Source of the DNA: an uncultured Clostridia bacterium
GTDB taxonomy: Bacteria; Bacillota; Clostridia; Oscillospirales; Ruminococcaceae
Assembly: GCA_937906945.1 (NCBI GenBank)
Contig: CALCUE010000035.1
Coordinates: forward strand, 74,496 to 138,495
Reading direction: 5' to 3'
DNA length: 64,000 nucleotides
Below, in pieces: positions 31,981-40,768 of this stretch (positions are counted from its first letter, which is position 1; each line of letters starts with the position of its first letter). The notes under the pieces are model-generated. The model made no database searches. It was given only the letters and a program-made list of their open reading frames with translations, and was not told the origin of the DNA. The position numbers were made by a program, and so were the translations under genes.

Positions 31981-33303
31981 ATGAAGGCTGCATTTTTCAC
32001 CCTCGGCTGTAAGGTCAACCAATACGAAACGCAAATCATGGAACAGGAATTCGCCAAGGCCGGTTTCGAAATCGTCACAACGGACGAAATGGCCGACGTT
32101 TACGTCGTCAATTCCTGCACCGTCACCGGCGTCGGCGACAAAAAATCCCGCCAGATGCTCCGCCATTTCCGGCGGCAGAATCCAAACGCCGTCATCGCTC
32201 TCTCCGGCTGTTATCCCCAGGCGTTTCCCGAGGAGGCTTCCGCCCTTTTAGAAGCTGACGTGGTCATCGGCAGTGCTGACCGAAGCGAGCTTCTGCCTTC
32301 CGTTCTCGACGCTCTTGACGGCAAACGGGTCGTCCATATCACGCCCCATCAGCCCGGCGAGCCTTTCGAGTCGATGCAGGCCGAAGGGATGCTCGACCGC
32401 ACCCGTGCCTTTGTCAAAATCGAGGATGGCTGTGACAACCGCTGTTCCTACTGCATCATCCCGAAGGCCCGGGGACCCGTTCGTTCCAAACCGCCGAGGG
32501 ACATTGAACGGGAACTGGAATTTCTCGTTTCCAAAGGCTATAACGAAGTGGTCCTTTCCGGCATCAACCTGCCGTTTTACGGCAAAGATCTCGGCCTTAC
32601 ACTGACCGACGCCGTGGAGCTTGCCTGCGAGATCGTGCCCCGTGTCCGTCTCGGTTCGCTGGAACCGGAACTGCTCAAACGTTCCGACGTGGAGCGCTTC
32701 GCCAAGCTGGAAAGCTTCTGTCCCCAGTTCCACCTTTCTCTCCAAAGCGGCTGTGACAAGACCTTAGCCGCCATGCGCCGCCGCTATAACACCGATATGT
32801 ACCGGGAAGTGGTCAAAAACATCCGGGAATTCTTCCCGGATGGTGCCCTCACCACCGACGTCATCGTCGGTTTCCCCGGTGAGACGGAGGAGGATTTCGA
32901 GGAAAGCTGCCGCTTTATCGAAGAGATCCGTTTTGCCAAAGTCCATATTTTCCCCTATTCCCGCCGAAGCGGCACCGACGCCGATTTGATGCCCGACCAG
33001 GTCCCGAACAAGGTGAAAACGGAACGTTGCGCCCGGATGGAAGAACGGGCCAACAAAATCCGGCAGGAATTCCTTTCCGCCCAGGTCGGTAAAACCGAGG
33101 AAGTTCTCATCGAGTCGGAGATCCATAACGGCATGATGCAAGGCTATACCAAAAACTATACGCCCGTCGTCATTCCCGCTGTCAAATCTCTGCTTTGCAC
33201 CGTGCAAGAAGTCCTCGTCACCGGTGTCGCCGACGATTCCTGTGTCGGCCGTATCAAAAATCCTCCGGTGGGTTATGACCCGCTCGGGATGTTCGGAGAA
33301 TAA
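31981..33303 (+). CDS. mtaB: tRNA t6A37 methylthiotransferase MtaB
   Basis: A 440-residue radical-SAM enzyme that converts t6A at position 37 of ANN-decoding tRNAs to ms2t6A. The N-terminal UPF0004 domain has its three cluster cysteines in TLGCKVNQYE, NSCTVTG and LSGCYPQ. The radical SAM cluster motif is CDNRCSYC (CX3CX2C, about 148-155), and a TRAM domain closes the C-terminus. The ATG at 31981 is preceded by GGAGG five bases away. Length is normal. Confidence 0.95.
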   Translation: MKAAFFTLGCKVNQYETQIMEQEFAKAGFEIVTTDEMADVYVVNSCTVTGVGDKKSRQMLRHFRRQNPNAVIALSGCYPQAFPEEASALLEADVVIGSADRSELLPSVLDALDGKRVVHITPHQPGEPFESMQAEGMLDRTRAFVKIEDGCDNRCSYCIIPKARGPVRSKPPRDIERELEFLVSKGYNEVVLSGINLPFYGKDLGLTLTDAVELACEIVPRVRLGSLEPELLKRSDVERFAKLESFCPQFHLSLQSGCDKTLAAMRRRYNTDMYREVVKNIREFFPDGALTTDVIVGFPGETEEDFEESCRFIEEIRFAKVHIFPYSRRSGTDADLMPDQVPNKVKTERCARMEERANKIRQEFLSAQVGKTEEVLIESEIHNGMMQGYTKNYTPVVIPAVKSLLCTVQEVLVTGVADDSCVGRIKNPPVGYDPLGMFGE

Positions 33304-33306
33304 ACC

Positions 33307-33855
33307 ATGAATCCGCTTTTTCAGCTTTTCTTTTCCTTCTGCAAAATCGGCGTGCTCATGTTCGGAGGCGGCTACGCCATGCTTCCGGTTCTTGAGCACG
33401 AGGTCGTCGATCAACGAAAATGGCTGACCTCGGAAGAGATTTTGGACCTCTACGCTCTGGCTCAATGCACCCCCGGCGTCATCGCCGTCAACACCGCCAC
33501 CAAAACCGGCTATAAAGTCAAAGGGATCCCCGGCGCTCTTTTTGCCACCGTCGGCGTCATCGCGCCCTCGTTTTTCATCATCCTTTTTCTTTCATCCGTA
33601 CTCGAAAGTCTTTCCACCATCGCGGCTGTCCAAAAAATGCTCGCCGGGATCCGGATCGCCTCCTGCGCCATGATGATCAATACGCTCTTAAAGCTCGGCA
33701 AAGCCGGGATCCGCGACTGGATCGGCGGCGCGATCTTCGCGCTCGCGCTGATCGGTTCCTTCGTTTTTGACCTCTCTCCGGTGTGGCTCGTGCTGTTTGC
33801 CATTTTCGCCGGCATCATTACCGTCCGGTTGAAAGGGGGCAAAAACCGTGCTTGA
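33307..33855 (+). CDS. Chromate transporter family protein, first half
   Basis: A 182-residue membrane protein of the short-chain CHR type: FCKIGVLMFGGGYAMLPVLEHEVVD and LDLYALAQCTPGVIAVNTATKTGYKVKGIPGA are the CHR signatures. Short CHR proteins come in tandem pairs that form one antiporter; in many gut Firmicutes the role in chromate efflux is unproven. It begins 3 bases after mtaB and overlaps the second half by eight bases. Confidence 0.9.
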   Translation: MNPLFQLFFSFCKIGVLMFGGGYAMLPVLEHEVVDQRKWLTSEEILDLYALAQCTPGVIAVNTATKTGYKVKGIPGALFATVGVIAPSFFIILFLSSVLESLSTIAAVQKMLAGIRIASCAMMINTLLKLGKAGIRDWIGGAIFALALIGSFVFDLSPVWLVLFAIFAGIITVRLKGGKNRA

Positions 33856-34414
33856 TCTCTTTTTCATGTGCTGGGAATTTTTCAAAGCCGGTCTTTTCGC
33901 CATTGGCGGCGGCCTTGTGACCCTTCCGTTCTATAACGACATGGCCGCGAAATACGGCTGGTTCACCCTGCAGGAAATCGCCGACATGATCGCCATTTCC
34001 GACGCCACCCCCGGTCCCTTCGGGATCAACATGGCGACCTTCGCCGGAAACAAGGCTCATGGCCTCATCGGTTCGGTCCTTGGCGTTTTCAGCATCGTAC
34101 TGCCGAGCTTTGTCATCATCATCCTTGTCTCCCGTTTTCTCGACAAGTTCAGCGAGAACCCCACCGTCAAAGCCGCCTTTACTGGCCTTCGTCCGGCGGT
34201 CTGCGCTTTGGTCCTCCATGCCTGGTATTCCATCGCTAAAGTTTCCATTTTCGATCCCGGCGCTTTGGAAAACGGCGGCTCTCTTCTCTCTTTTTTCCGG
34301 CCGCTTCCGCTTTTGTTTTTTGTGCTTTTTCTTCTCGGTTCGCACAATTTCAAAAAGATTCCTCCGGTCGTCTGGATCGGGATCGGCGCTCTCTGCGGCC
34401 TTCTTTTCCTTTAA
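33848..34414 (+). CDS. Chromate transporter family protein, second half
   Basis: A 188-residue partner of the preceding gene with the same repeated signatures: FFKAGLFAIGGGLVTLPFYNDMA and IADMIAISDATPGPFGINMATFAGNKAHG. The start is a GTG at 33848 inside the end of the first gene, with GGGGGCAAAAACC upstream, so the two are translationally coupled. It ends the mtaB-led unit. Confidence 0.9.
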   Translation: MLDLFFMCWEFFKAGLFAIGGGLVTLPFYNDMAAKYGWFTLQEIADMIAISDATPGPFGINMATFAGNKAHGLIGSVLGVFSIVLPSFVIIILVSRFLDKFSENPTVKAAFTGLRPAVCALVLHAWYSIAKVSIFDPGALENGGSLLSFFRPLPLLFFVLFLLGSHNFKKIPPVVWIGIGALCGLLFL

Positions 34415-34467
34415 GTAAGCCACTTTTCGGCCCTGTAAAAAATCTTCAAAAAAAATTGAAAAAACTG

Positions 34468-34496
34468 TTGACAAAGCTCCCGTTCTCGTGTATAAT
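34468..34496 (+). promoter_or_regulatory. Promoter of the tRNA-Asp/tRNA-Thr unit
   Basis: Consensus TTGACA, a 17-base spacer and TATAAT, 31 bases before tRNA-Asp. Confidence 0.9.
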
Positions 34497-34527
34497 AATC
34501 AACGTTGACCGCACAGAACGGTTATGT

Positions 34528-34604
34528 GGCCCGGTAGTTCAGCTGGTTAGAACGCTAGCCTGTCACGCTAGAGGTCGTGGGTTCGAGCCCCATCCGGGTC
34601 GCCA
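34528..34604 (+). tRNA. tRNA-Asp (GTC)
   Basis: A 77-base cloverleaf with encoded CCA. Acceptor GGCCCGG pairs with CCGGGTC; anticodon arm CTAGC-CTGTCAC-GCTAG gives GTC; TTCGAGC T-loop. Confidence 0.96.
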
Positions 34605-34608
34605 CTTT

Positions 34609-34684
34609 GCTGATGTAGCTCAGTAGGTAGAGCACATCCTTGGTAAGGATGAGGTCACCCGTTCGAATCGGGTTATCAGCTCCA
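34609..34684 (+). tRNA. tRNA-Thr (GGT)
   Basis: A 76-base cloverleaf with encoded CCA, four bases after tRNA-Asp. Acceptor GCTGATG pairs with TATCAGC; anticodon arm CATCC-TTGGTAA-GGATG gives GGT; T-loop TTCGAAT. Confidence 0.96.
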
Positions 34685-34685
34685 T

Positions 34686-34714
34686 CAAGCCGCTTTTTAA
34701 GCGGCTTTTTGCTA
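34686..34714 (+). terminator. tRNA unit terminator
   Basis: AAGCCGC/GCGGCTT stem with five T directly after tRNA-Thr. The gap 34715-34913 that follows is T-rich on the plus strand and shows no gene. Confidence 0.82.
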
Positions 34715-34913
34715 TTATAACGATATTTTTCCTTTGCCATTCCGGAGGTATTCCCCTTTCCTCCCCAATGGCTTTTTTGTTATCTTCCCTTTCTTTTATT
34801 TTTGGGTGATTCTTTTCTCTTACCGCCCAAAAACCGTCTTTTTTCCCCATCCTTTGTCCAAAGCGCCAAAAAATCCCGGTTTTCCTTTGTGCGTTTCGCC
34901 ATCTGCCATCCTC

Positions 34914-34942
34914 TTGATAAAATCGTCTCTCCCCGTTACAAT
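34914..34942 (+). promoter_or_regulatory. Promoter of the small gene at 34972
   Basis: TTGATA, 17 bases and TACAAT, 30 bases before the ATG. Confidence 0.65.
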
Positions 34943-34971
34943 GCAGATACCATTGTTTGAGGAGGTACAAT

Positions 34972-35223
34972 ATGGAAAAACATTATTCTGTTCACTATCG
35001 GGTCAACCGCCGCCGGGTACGGGATCCTCTGCTCGGAAAATATAGCGCCTATGGCATTTCCGGACGTGACCACACCGGGGAGATCTGGCGTCTTTCGAAA
35101 GCGTTCGGCGACCGGCTTTTTGCCGCCAGAATCGCTTTCCTGCTCAATAAAAATCAGGTTTCCCTGGTTCACGCCGATGACGTTGTGGCCGATCTGCTCT
35201 TCGGCGGAACCCTTCTGCCGTAA
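34972..35223 (+). CDS. Small conserved-looking protein of unknown function
   Basis: An 83-residue protein beginning MEKHYSVHYRVNRRRVRDPLLGKYSAYGISGRD and ending VHADDVVADLLFGGTLLP, with no membrane helix or signal. The layout recalls short clostridial proteins of the DUF6514 kind, which I cannot verify. GAGGAGG lies upstream of the ATG, and a promoter is present, so it is likely expressed. Confidence 0.65.
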   Translation: MEKHYSVHYRVNRRRVRDPLLGKYSAYGISGRDHTGEIWRLSKAFGDRLFAARIAFLLNKNQVSLVHADDVVADLLFGGTLLP

Positions 35224-35275
35224 AAAAAGCCTCCCGGTGGGATGGCGACGTCATATAAGGATGTTTTTTTACAAA

Positions 35276-35320
35276 GAAAAGCCCGCCGAAGAAATATTTC
35301 TTCGGCGGGTTATTTCTTTT
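35276..35320. terminator. 28-bp palindromic bidirectional terminator, with further hairpins to 35450
   Basis: CCCGCCGAAGAAAT and its exact reverse complement abut without a loop (35282-35309), with T-rich tails on both sides; it can serve the small gene and the convergent acyl-CoA ligase gene. Upstream, at 35225-35245, is a terminator-like left arm (AGCCTCCCGGTGGGA) whose right arm is lost. Downstream GACAAAT/ATTTGTC and ACAAA/TTTGT hairpins fill the gap; no gene is seen there. Confidence 0.75.
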
Positions 35321-35483
35321 AGCTCGACAAATCGGAATTTGTCGGTGCGACTCCCTACCGTTTAGAAATGTAATCACCTGAACAAATCCCGGTTTGTCTG
35401 CGCCAATAACGAGCATCGGATTTTGCCTTACAAAATCCAAATCTGAAAAACGTCCTTATTACACGCCGGCTGAGGCTTTTTTC

Positions 35484-37202
35484 TTATTCTTTTATTGCCG
35501 CGATCTTTCCCAGTTCCTCTTCTTCCAGGACCCGGTAGGCCACTTTGCCGACCAGCGTCTTCGGAAGTTGACCCCTGAACTCGATATCGTAGGGCATGGC
35601 GTATTTGGCGATGTTCTTCCGGCAATAGGCCAAAAGTTCCTGCTTCTTTTCTTCGCTCGGAACAAGGCCCGGTTTCAGCATAACGAAAGCTTTGACCTTC
35701 TGGATTTTGATCTCGTCCGGAATTCCGATGACACAGCTCATCTGGACGTATTCGTGGGCGTCCAGAATATTTTCCAACTGTGAGGGATAGACGTTATAGC
35801 CGCTCGTGACGATCATTCTCTTGAGCCGCTGGCGGAAATAAATGAAGCCGTCGTCGTCCATATAGCCGAGGTCCCCGGTATGGAGCCACGTTTTTCCGTC
35901 CTCGTGGACCCGAAGCGTATCCGCCGTCTCCTCGGGATGGTTCATGTAACCGATCATCAGCGTCGGCCCGGTGAGACAGATCTCGCCCTCTTCCCCATAG
36001 GGAAGCTCTTCCGTCGTGCCGGGTTTGACGATGGTATAATACGTATCCGGGAACGGCTGACCGATACTGCCCTCTTTATACATGTGGACCGGCGTCAGAC
36101 AACTGGCTGTGACACATTCCGTAAGACCGTAACCTTCCCGGACGGGAACTTTGGCGTTGTGGTCATAAAGGAACGTATCGATCCGTTTTTTGAGCTCTAC
36201 CGAAAGGGAATCGCCGCCGCTGAACACGCCTTTCAGGCAGGAAAGATCGACGCCGTCCATTACTTTCTGGCGGATCAACGCCTCAAAAAGGGTCGGCACA
36301 CCGGCAATCACGTTGCAGCGATATTTTTTAATGAGCTTCGCGTAGTTTTCCGGTGTAAAACGGGGTACCAGAATACAGCGGAAACCGTTCATCAATCCCG
36401 CGTGAACGCTGACACCAAGTCCGAATCCGTGAAAAAGAGGCATGACCGTCAGCATGGTGTCACCAAGCCAGAACATGGGCATTTCCTGGATAAGCTGCGT
36501 TCCCAAAGCGTTGAAATTATAGTTGGAAAGCAGAATTCCTTTGGTGGTACCGGTGGTACCGCCGCTGTAAAGAATGACCGCCGGGTCATCCTTTTTCCGT
36601 TCCACCCGATATTTCCAATGATAATGCCGTCCCACGTCCATAAAATAATTCCAGCGGGTCACCGGCGCGTCCTTCGGGATCTTCGCGATCTTCCGTCCCT
36701 CGGTCAGCATATAGCCGGCCCGGATGGGTTTGGAAAGTTCGTCCTTGATGCTGGCCACAATGATATTGGAAAGATTGACCCGCTCCCGGATGGCCTCAAA
36801 TTTGTGATAGAACTGATCCAGCGTCAACGCCATGATGCTTTCGGATTCTTTCAAATAGAACTCGATCTCATTCTCGCTGGAAAGCGGGTGGATCATATTG
36901 GCCACCGCCCCCACCACGTTGATGGCGTAAAACATGATAATCGCCTGCGGGCAGTTCGGCATGCAGATGGTGATGCGGTCACCGGGACGGATCCCCACCG
37001 CTTTCAAAGCCCTCGCGCAGATCTGCACGTAGGAGGCGAATTTTTTATAGGTGGTCTTTTTCCCCATAAAGACGTAAGCGACTAGATCCGGATGTTCGTT
37101 CGCGACCTTTTCCACCGCGTCCCACATCGAACAGGTCGGATAGCTCATATGAAACGGAACATCGCCGTAATTGTTGAGCCATGGGGTCCTTGTTTCTTTC
37201 AT
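35484..37202 (-). CDS. Acyl-CoA synthetase / AMP-dependent ligase
   Basis: A 572-residue adenylate-forming enzyme: P-loop LYSGGTTGTTKG (about 212-223), VREGYGLTECV, TGDLGYMDDDGFIYF and the C-terminal lysine region PKTLVGKVAYR. It would activate a fatty or other carboxylic acid to its CoA thioester. Chain preference cannot be read. It is 17 bases after the stand-alone E2-like acyltransferase gene and in one transcript with it. Confidence 0.9.
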   Translation of the reverse strand: MKETRTPWLNNYGDVPFHMSYPTCSMWDAVEKVANEHPDLVAYVFMGKKTTYKKFASYVQICARALKAVGIRPGDRITICMPNCPQAIIMFYAINVVGAVANMIHPLSSENEIEFYLKESESIMALTLDQFYHKFEAIRERVNLSNIIVASIKDELSKPIRAGYMLTEGRKIAKIPKDAPVTRWNYFMDVGRHYHWKYRVERKKDDPAVILYSGGTTGTTKGILLSNYNFNALGTQLIQEMPMFWLGDTMLTVMPLFHGFGLGVSVHAGLMNGFRCILVPRFTPENYAKLIKKYRCNVIAGVPTLFEALIRQKVMDGVDLSCLKGVFSGGDSLSVELKKRIDTFLYDHNAKVPVREGYGLTECVTASCLTPVHMYKEGSIGQPFPDTYYTIVKPGTTEELPYGEEGEICLTGPTLMIGYMNHPEETADTLRVHEDGKTWLHTGDLGYMDDDGFIYFRQRLKRMIVTSGYNVYPSQLENILDAHEYVQMSCVIGIPDEIKIQKVKAFVMLKPGLVPSEEKKQELLAYCRKNIAKYAMPYDIEFRGQLPKTLVGKVAYRVLEEEELGKIAAIKE

Positions 37203-37219
37203 AGACAGGATTTCCTTTC

Positions 37220-38086
37220 TCAGTAGTCCACCGGTTCGCTGATCGGTCGATCCAATAGTTCCGGATGACTGAACAGTTTGCGGGCCAAAGCGACGCTTCG
37301 GCTGTAATAAAAGCCGTCGGCGATGCGCTCGTCCACGGTGATACCAAGTTCCAGCGCTTCCCGCACCTCACAGCTTCCGTCCATCTGATAGAACGGCATC
37401 GGCTTTTTCTGACCGACCACCACGAAGAACGAGTTGGTCCCCCAGTTGGCCAGATGGTGATAGCTGGCGTTCAGCTTGATGCTGCCGAGGTTCGAGACAA
37501 AAATACTGGAAAAATAGGGGTCCTCTTTCGCCAGGGATTGCGGATACCAGCCGTGATAATCCAGCCACGAGAGGAAGTTCATCGCGCCGGCCAGGATCGG
37601 ACGGGGCATTTTGACCAGATCGTCGATGATATCGGTGGTATCGTCCTTTTTATGCTCCTTGCGGACGCTGGTGCAGATCTTTTCCACCTGGGAATGGATC
37701 TGCTCGATGGCGGGAACATCGCTTTCCGGATCGACCTTCAAAATGGCGATAGCTTCCTCACTTTTATCATCAAAGGTTTTTTTCACAATGAAAGAAATGG
37801 AAAAGTCGTCGCGCTGATAAAGGCGCCGTCCGTCATAAAAGCGGTTCATTCGCGGACGCAGAACGAACATTTTCATCAGCGCCGCGCAGATCACGTGGAA
37901 AAACGTATATTTGAACGCCGGGTTTTCGGCGTTTTTCTTGGCGATATACTCGTTGATGGCCGTCAGATCGACCACTTCGTTGAGGACCGCTTCGTTGTCC
38001 GCCCGGTTGGGCATGATGTACGGAAAAAGGCCGTGCATGGAATCAATGTTGCCGACCCATTTGGCGTCCTTTCTGTCTTTGGACAA
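37220..38086 (-). CDS. Stand-alone 2-oxoacid-dehydrogenase E2 / CAT-like acyltransferase domain
   Basis: A 288-residue protein made only of the E2 catalytic fold, without lipoyl or subunit-binding domains. The core FKYTFFHVICAALMKMFVLRPRMNRF and the end GITVDERIADGFYYSRSV align with the E2/chloramphenicol acetyltransferase fold, but the catalytic HxxxDG histidine is replaced (DERIADG), so classic chemistry is doubtful. I start at a TTG (38086), seven bases after AAGGGGAG. Co-transcribed with the acyl-CoA ligase, it could take the acyl-CoA as substrate. Confidence 0.75.
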   Translation of the reverse strand: MSKDRKDAKWVGNIDSMHGLFPYIMPNRADNEAVLNEVVDLTAINEYIAKKNAENPAFKYTFFHVICAALMKMFVLRPRMNRFYDGRRLYQRDDFSISFIVKKTFDDKSEEAIAILKVDPESDVPAIEQIHSQVEKICTSVRKEHKKDDTTDIIDDLVKMPRPILAGAMNFLSWLDYHGWYPQSLAKEDPYFSSIFVSNLGSIKLNASYHHLANWGTNSFFVVVGQKKPMPFYQMDGSCEVREALELGITVDERIADGFYYSRSVALARKLFSHPELLDRPISEPVDY

Positions 38087-38127
38087 AAAAATCTCCCCTT
38101 TCCTCTTTTCTCTGAAAAGTCGCCCCC

Positions 38128-38156
38128 AGTATAGCATTTTTTCTGCCAACGGTCAA
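38128..38156 (-). promoter_or_regulatory. Promoter of the E2-like/acyl-CoA ligase operon
   Basis: TTGACC, 17 bases and TATACT on the minus strand, about 40 bases before the TTG start. Confidence 0.65.
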
Positions 38157-38180
38157 CTTTTTCGAGCCATTTCAACCAAA

Positions 38181-38216
38181 AAGACCGGAATTCCCCATGA
38201 AATTCCGGTCTTTTTG
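38181..38216 (-). terminator. Terminator of the patatin-TAXI operon
   Basis: GACCGGAATT/AATTCCGGTC stem with five T at both ends, just past the TAXI gene stop. Confidence 0.82.
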
Positions 38217-38219
38217 CTT

Positions 38220-39185
38220 TTATTCCGTTGTTTCGCCTTTCTGTTCGGCGTAATAGCGTTTCGCGCCCGCGTGGAACGACCCGACTTTTGTCGTTTGCGC
38301 CGTATCCAGATGGATTTCCGTTCCTTTGACGTGCCCGGAAATCAGCTCGTCCAGATTGGAAAAAAGAGTCGAAACGACGGTGTAGGCGCTGTCGTTGGAA
38401 AGGTCGCTCCGGCAGACCAGAAGCACGTCGATGCAGACCGTCGAAGTCGTGGCGCTCGTTCCGTAAATTTCGCTCCGGATCACGCCGTCGCTGAAAAACG
38501 GACATTTTTTCTTCAAAGAAGAAGCGGTCGCCGCCGTGATCGGAAGAAAACGCACCGCCCGGGTGTCGTTGTATTCCAGGATACTGGAACTCGGCAGCGA
38601 GGAAACGACGAAGGCCGCGTCCAGATTTCCGGCGGAAAGCGCCTGCGACGCTTCGGAAAACGTCTGGAATCGGACCGTGATCTGGTCATAGCTGACGCCG
38701 CAGGCCTCTAAGATCTGCCGCGCGGCGGCTTCTGTCGCCGTGCCCGATTCCCCAACAGCCACTGTCTTTCCCACAAGGTCCGCTACGGTCTGGATCTCGC
38801 TGTCGGCGTTGACCACGATCTGCACCGTTTCGCTGTAAAGGTTGGCCAAAACGGAAATTCCCTTCTGTTTGTCCTCTTCATAAAGCTCCTTGCCGTTCAG
38901 CGCGTAGTACAGAATATCGTTCTGCACAAAAGCGAGGTCCGCGTCGCCGCGGACGAGCATCTCGATATTTTCCACGGAGCCCTTGGTGGAAATAACGTTG
39001 GTGGTGGAGCCGAGATATTTATCCCAGATCGCCGCCATATAGGTACCGAGGCTATAATAGGTCCCGCCGCTTTTCCCCGTCGGGAACATATAATTTTCTT
39101 GTGTCTCCTGTTTTTTGCCGGATGAGCACGCCGTGAGCATCAGACAGAGCGCCAAAAGCGCCGCCAGGACTTTTTTCATTTTCAT
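38220..39185 (-). CDS. TAXI-family TRAP transporter solute-binding lipoprotein, no TRAP membrane genes
   Basis: A 321-residue lipoprotein (signal ending LTAC20SSG) with the TAXI opening FPTGKSGGTYYSLGTYMAAIW and later DLVGKTVAVGESGTATEAAARQIL. TAXI proteins bind small organic acids such as 2-oxoglutarate or glutamate and deliver them to a fused DctQM membrane subunit. No such subunit is in the window. Instead the gene is coupled by an ATGA overlap to the patatin gene before it, and a terminator follows, so the pair is complete as an operon. Confidence 0.9.
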   Translation of the reverse strand: MKMKKVLAALLALCLMLTACSSGKKQETQENYMFPTGKSGGTYYSLGTYMAAIWDKYLGSTTNVISTKGSVENIEMLVRGDADLAFVQNDILYYALNGKELYEEDKQKGISVLANLYSETVQIVVNADSEIQTVADLVGKTVAVGESGTATEAAARQILEACGVSYDQITVRFQTFSEASQALSAGNLDAAFVVSSLPSSSILEYNDTRAVRFLPITAATASSLKKKCPFFSDGVIRSEIYGTSATTSTVCIDVLLVCRSDLSNDSAYTVVSTLFSNLDELISGHVKGTEIHLDTAQTTKVGSFHAGAKRYYAEQKGETTE

Positions 39186-40504
39186 TCCGTTTCTCCCTGC
39201 CCTTTTTGGTAACTAAGATAAAGCGCCGCGAAAAATTCTTTGGGAAGGGACCTTGCGAGAGCCCGGAATTCCCGCTCCATATCCTTGTCGGAAAGCCCGG
39301 TCAGCAGTTTCGCCGTGATGTAGGCGACCACGTCTTTTTTATCCATATCCTTGATCTGGTTGAGCTTCGCGTTCAGCGTCTTCGCCGTGCCGACTTCCTC
39401 TTCGACCCGTTTCCAACCGTCGTTTTCAAAAGGCTCAAAAGCCTTTTCCACTTCTTTTCCGAACCCTTCCGCCGAATAGACCGTCAGCGGATCGACGCCG
39501 TAGATCTCGGCGGCGGCTTCGCCGGAAAGCAGCGCGCATTCTGTCTTCATCCGCCCGAACCGCTGTTTCGTCGCTTCGGCAAAGGCCTTGACCGCGAGAC
39601 TTTTATAAAACTGATTCCGCTCGCTCACCGGAACGATCCCTGTTTTATAAAGAACGTTGGCGAACCAACCGTTGGCCGCTTTGGCCAGTTTTTCCGCTTC
39701 TCCCCGCTCGAAGGTATAGCTTTTTCCATCGTAGTTGCCAAAGCTTTTCATCGTGTCGTTATAACCGAGCACGATATTTCTGGCCGCCGTCTTGGGATCG
39801 AACCGCATGGACGGTCCCAGATCGAAGCTCGGCTTGATGACCCGAACCGGGTAATCGGTCTGATATTTGGCCTCAAGGCCGCTGGCCTTGAGACCCACCC
39901 CGATAATCTCCTCGGCGCCGAGATCCAGCGCCAGATTGACGGGAAAATTGTCGCTGTAGCCACCGTCCACGTACTTTTTGCCGGAAACGACTTTCGGCTC
40001 CATGGAGGGGAACACCGTGGAGGACGCCAGAAGATAGTCGTCCATCATCCCGTAAGGAATGTCATCCAGCGTGAACGGCGTCGCCTTCATCGAAGGATAT
40101 TCCGTCGTCATAATGCCGACGGCGATCCCGCTTTCCCGGACAAGCTTTTCCGAAAGTGTCCCGGACAGCAATTTGTTGAGCGGAAAAGGATCCATTTTTA
40201 CTTTGACCATATCTTCGGCCAGATCGCCCATGATTCCTTTGAGGGAGGCGGCGATGCTGTCGCTCAGCGTACTCTCCGCCAGCTTAGTGGGCGTGCGCTC
40301 GATGATATCCTCCGTCGTGATCGATTGCCACATGGCAAGAGCGGCGTCAAAATCCCCCTGTGCCATCAGCGTGGCGTTGAGCGCGCCCACCGAGGAACCG
40401 GTCACGATCTGATAGTCGATCCCCAGTTCCCGGATCGCCTTCCAAAAGCCCATCTGATAAGCGCCCTTGGCGCCGCCTCCGGCAAGAACAATGGCTCTTC
40501 TCAT
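39182..40504 (-). CDS. Patatin-like phospholipase
   Basis: A 440-residue lipid hydrolase. The oxyanion motif GGGAKG is at 9-14, the nucleophile in GSSVG (S38), and the catalytic aspartate in KYVDGGYSDN near residue 180. The patatin domain ends at about 290; a C-terminal helical region of 150 residues follows with no recognised domain. There is no signal peptide, so it should act inside the cell on membrane lipids. It is coupled to the TAXI gene. Confidence 0.92.
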   Translation of the reverse strand: MRRAIVLAGGGAKGAYQMGFWKAIRELGIDYQIVTGSSVGALNATLMAQGDFDAALAMWQSITTEDIIERTPTKLAESTLSDSIAASLKGIMGDLAEDMVKVKMDPFPLNKLLSGTLSEKLVRESGIAVGIMTTEYPSMKATPFTLDDIPYGMMDDYLLASSTVFPSMEPKVVSGKKYVDGGYSDNFPVNLALDLGAEEIIGVGLKASGLEAKYQTDYPVRVIKPSFDLGPSMRFDPKTAARNIVLGYNDTMKSFGNYDGKSYTFERGEAEKLAKAANGWFANVLYKTGIVPVSERNQFYKSLAVKAFAEATKQRFGRMKTECALLSGEAAAEIYGVDPLTVYSAEGFGKEVEKAFEPFENDGWKRVEEEVGTAKTLNAKLNQIKDMDKKDVVAYITAKLLTGLSDKDMEREFRALARSLPKEFFAALYLSYQKGQGETE

Positions 40505-40536
40505 AGCATAGCCTCCCTTTTTCGTTAACTGCTTCT

Positions 40537-40565
40537 ATTGTATTATACTTTTATGAACTTTTCAA
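40537..40565 (-). promoter_or_regulatory. Promoter of the patatin-TAXI operon
   Basis: TTGAAA, 17 bases and TACAAT on the minus strand. The gap further on (40566-40708) is AT-rich and shows no gene. Confidence 0.55.
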
Positions 40566-40708
40566 GAACCGGGCCGTTCTTTCGGCGAAAAATCCTCTTT
40601 TTCGCCTTTTTTCTATTTTATTTTATAATACTTTATAGTATATAAATTGTCATTTATCTCACAAACGTGGCATATGGACGCTCTTTTTTCTCTTTTCCAT
40701 AAAAGCAC

Positions 40709-40737
40709 TTTACAATTTCCCGATAACATAGTATGAT
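40709..40737 (+). promoter_or_regulatory. Promoter of the cyclophilin gene
   Basis: TTTACA, 17 bases and TATGAT, 31 bases before the ATG. Confidence 0.65.
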
Positions 40738-40768
40738 AGGACTATCAATTATTCAGGAGGAACTATCC

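Noticed and set aside
34555..34970. Minus-strand short frames covering the two tRNAs
   Set aside because: They translate the complement of tRNA genes (the familiar GLEPTTSSVTG-type artefact) and lack ribosome sites.
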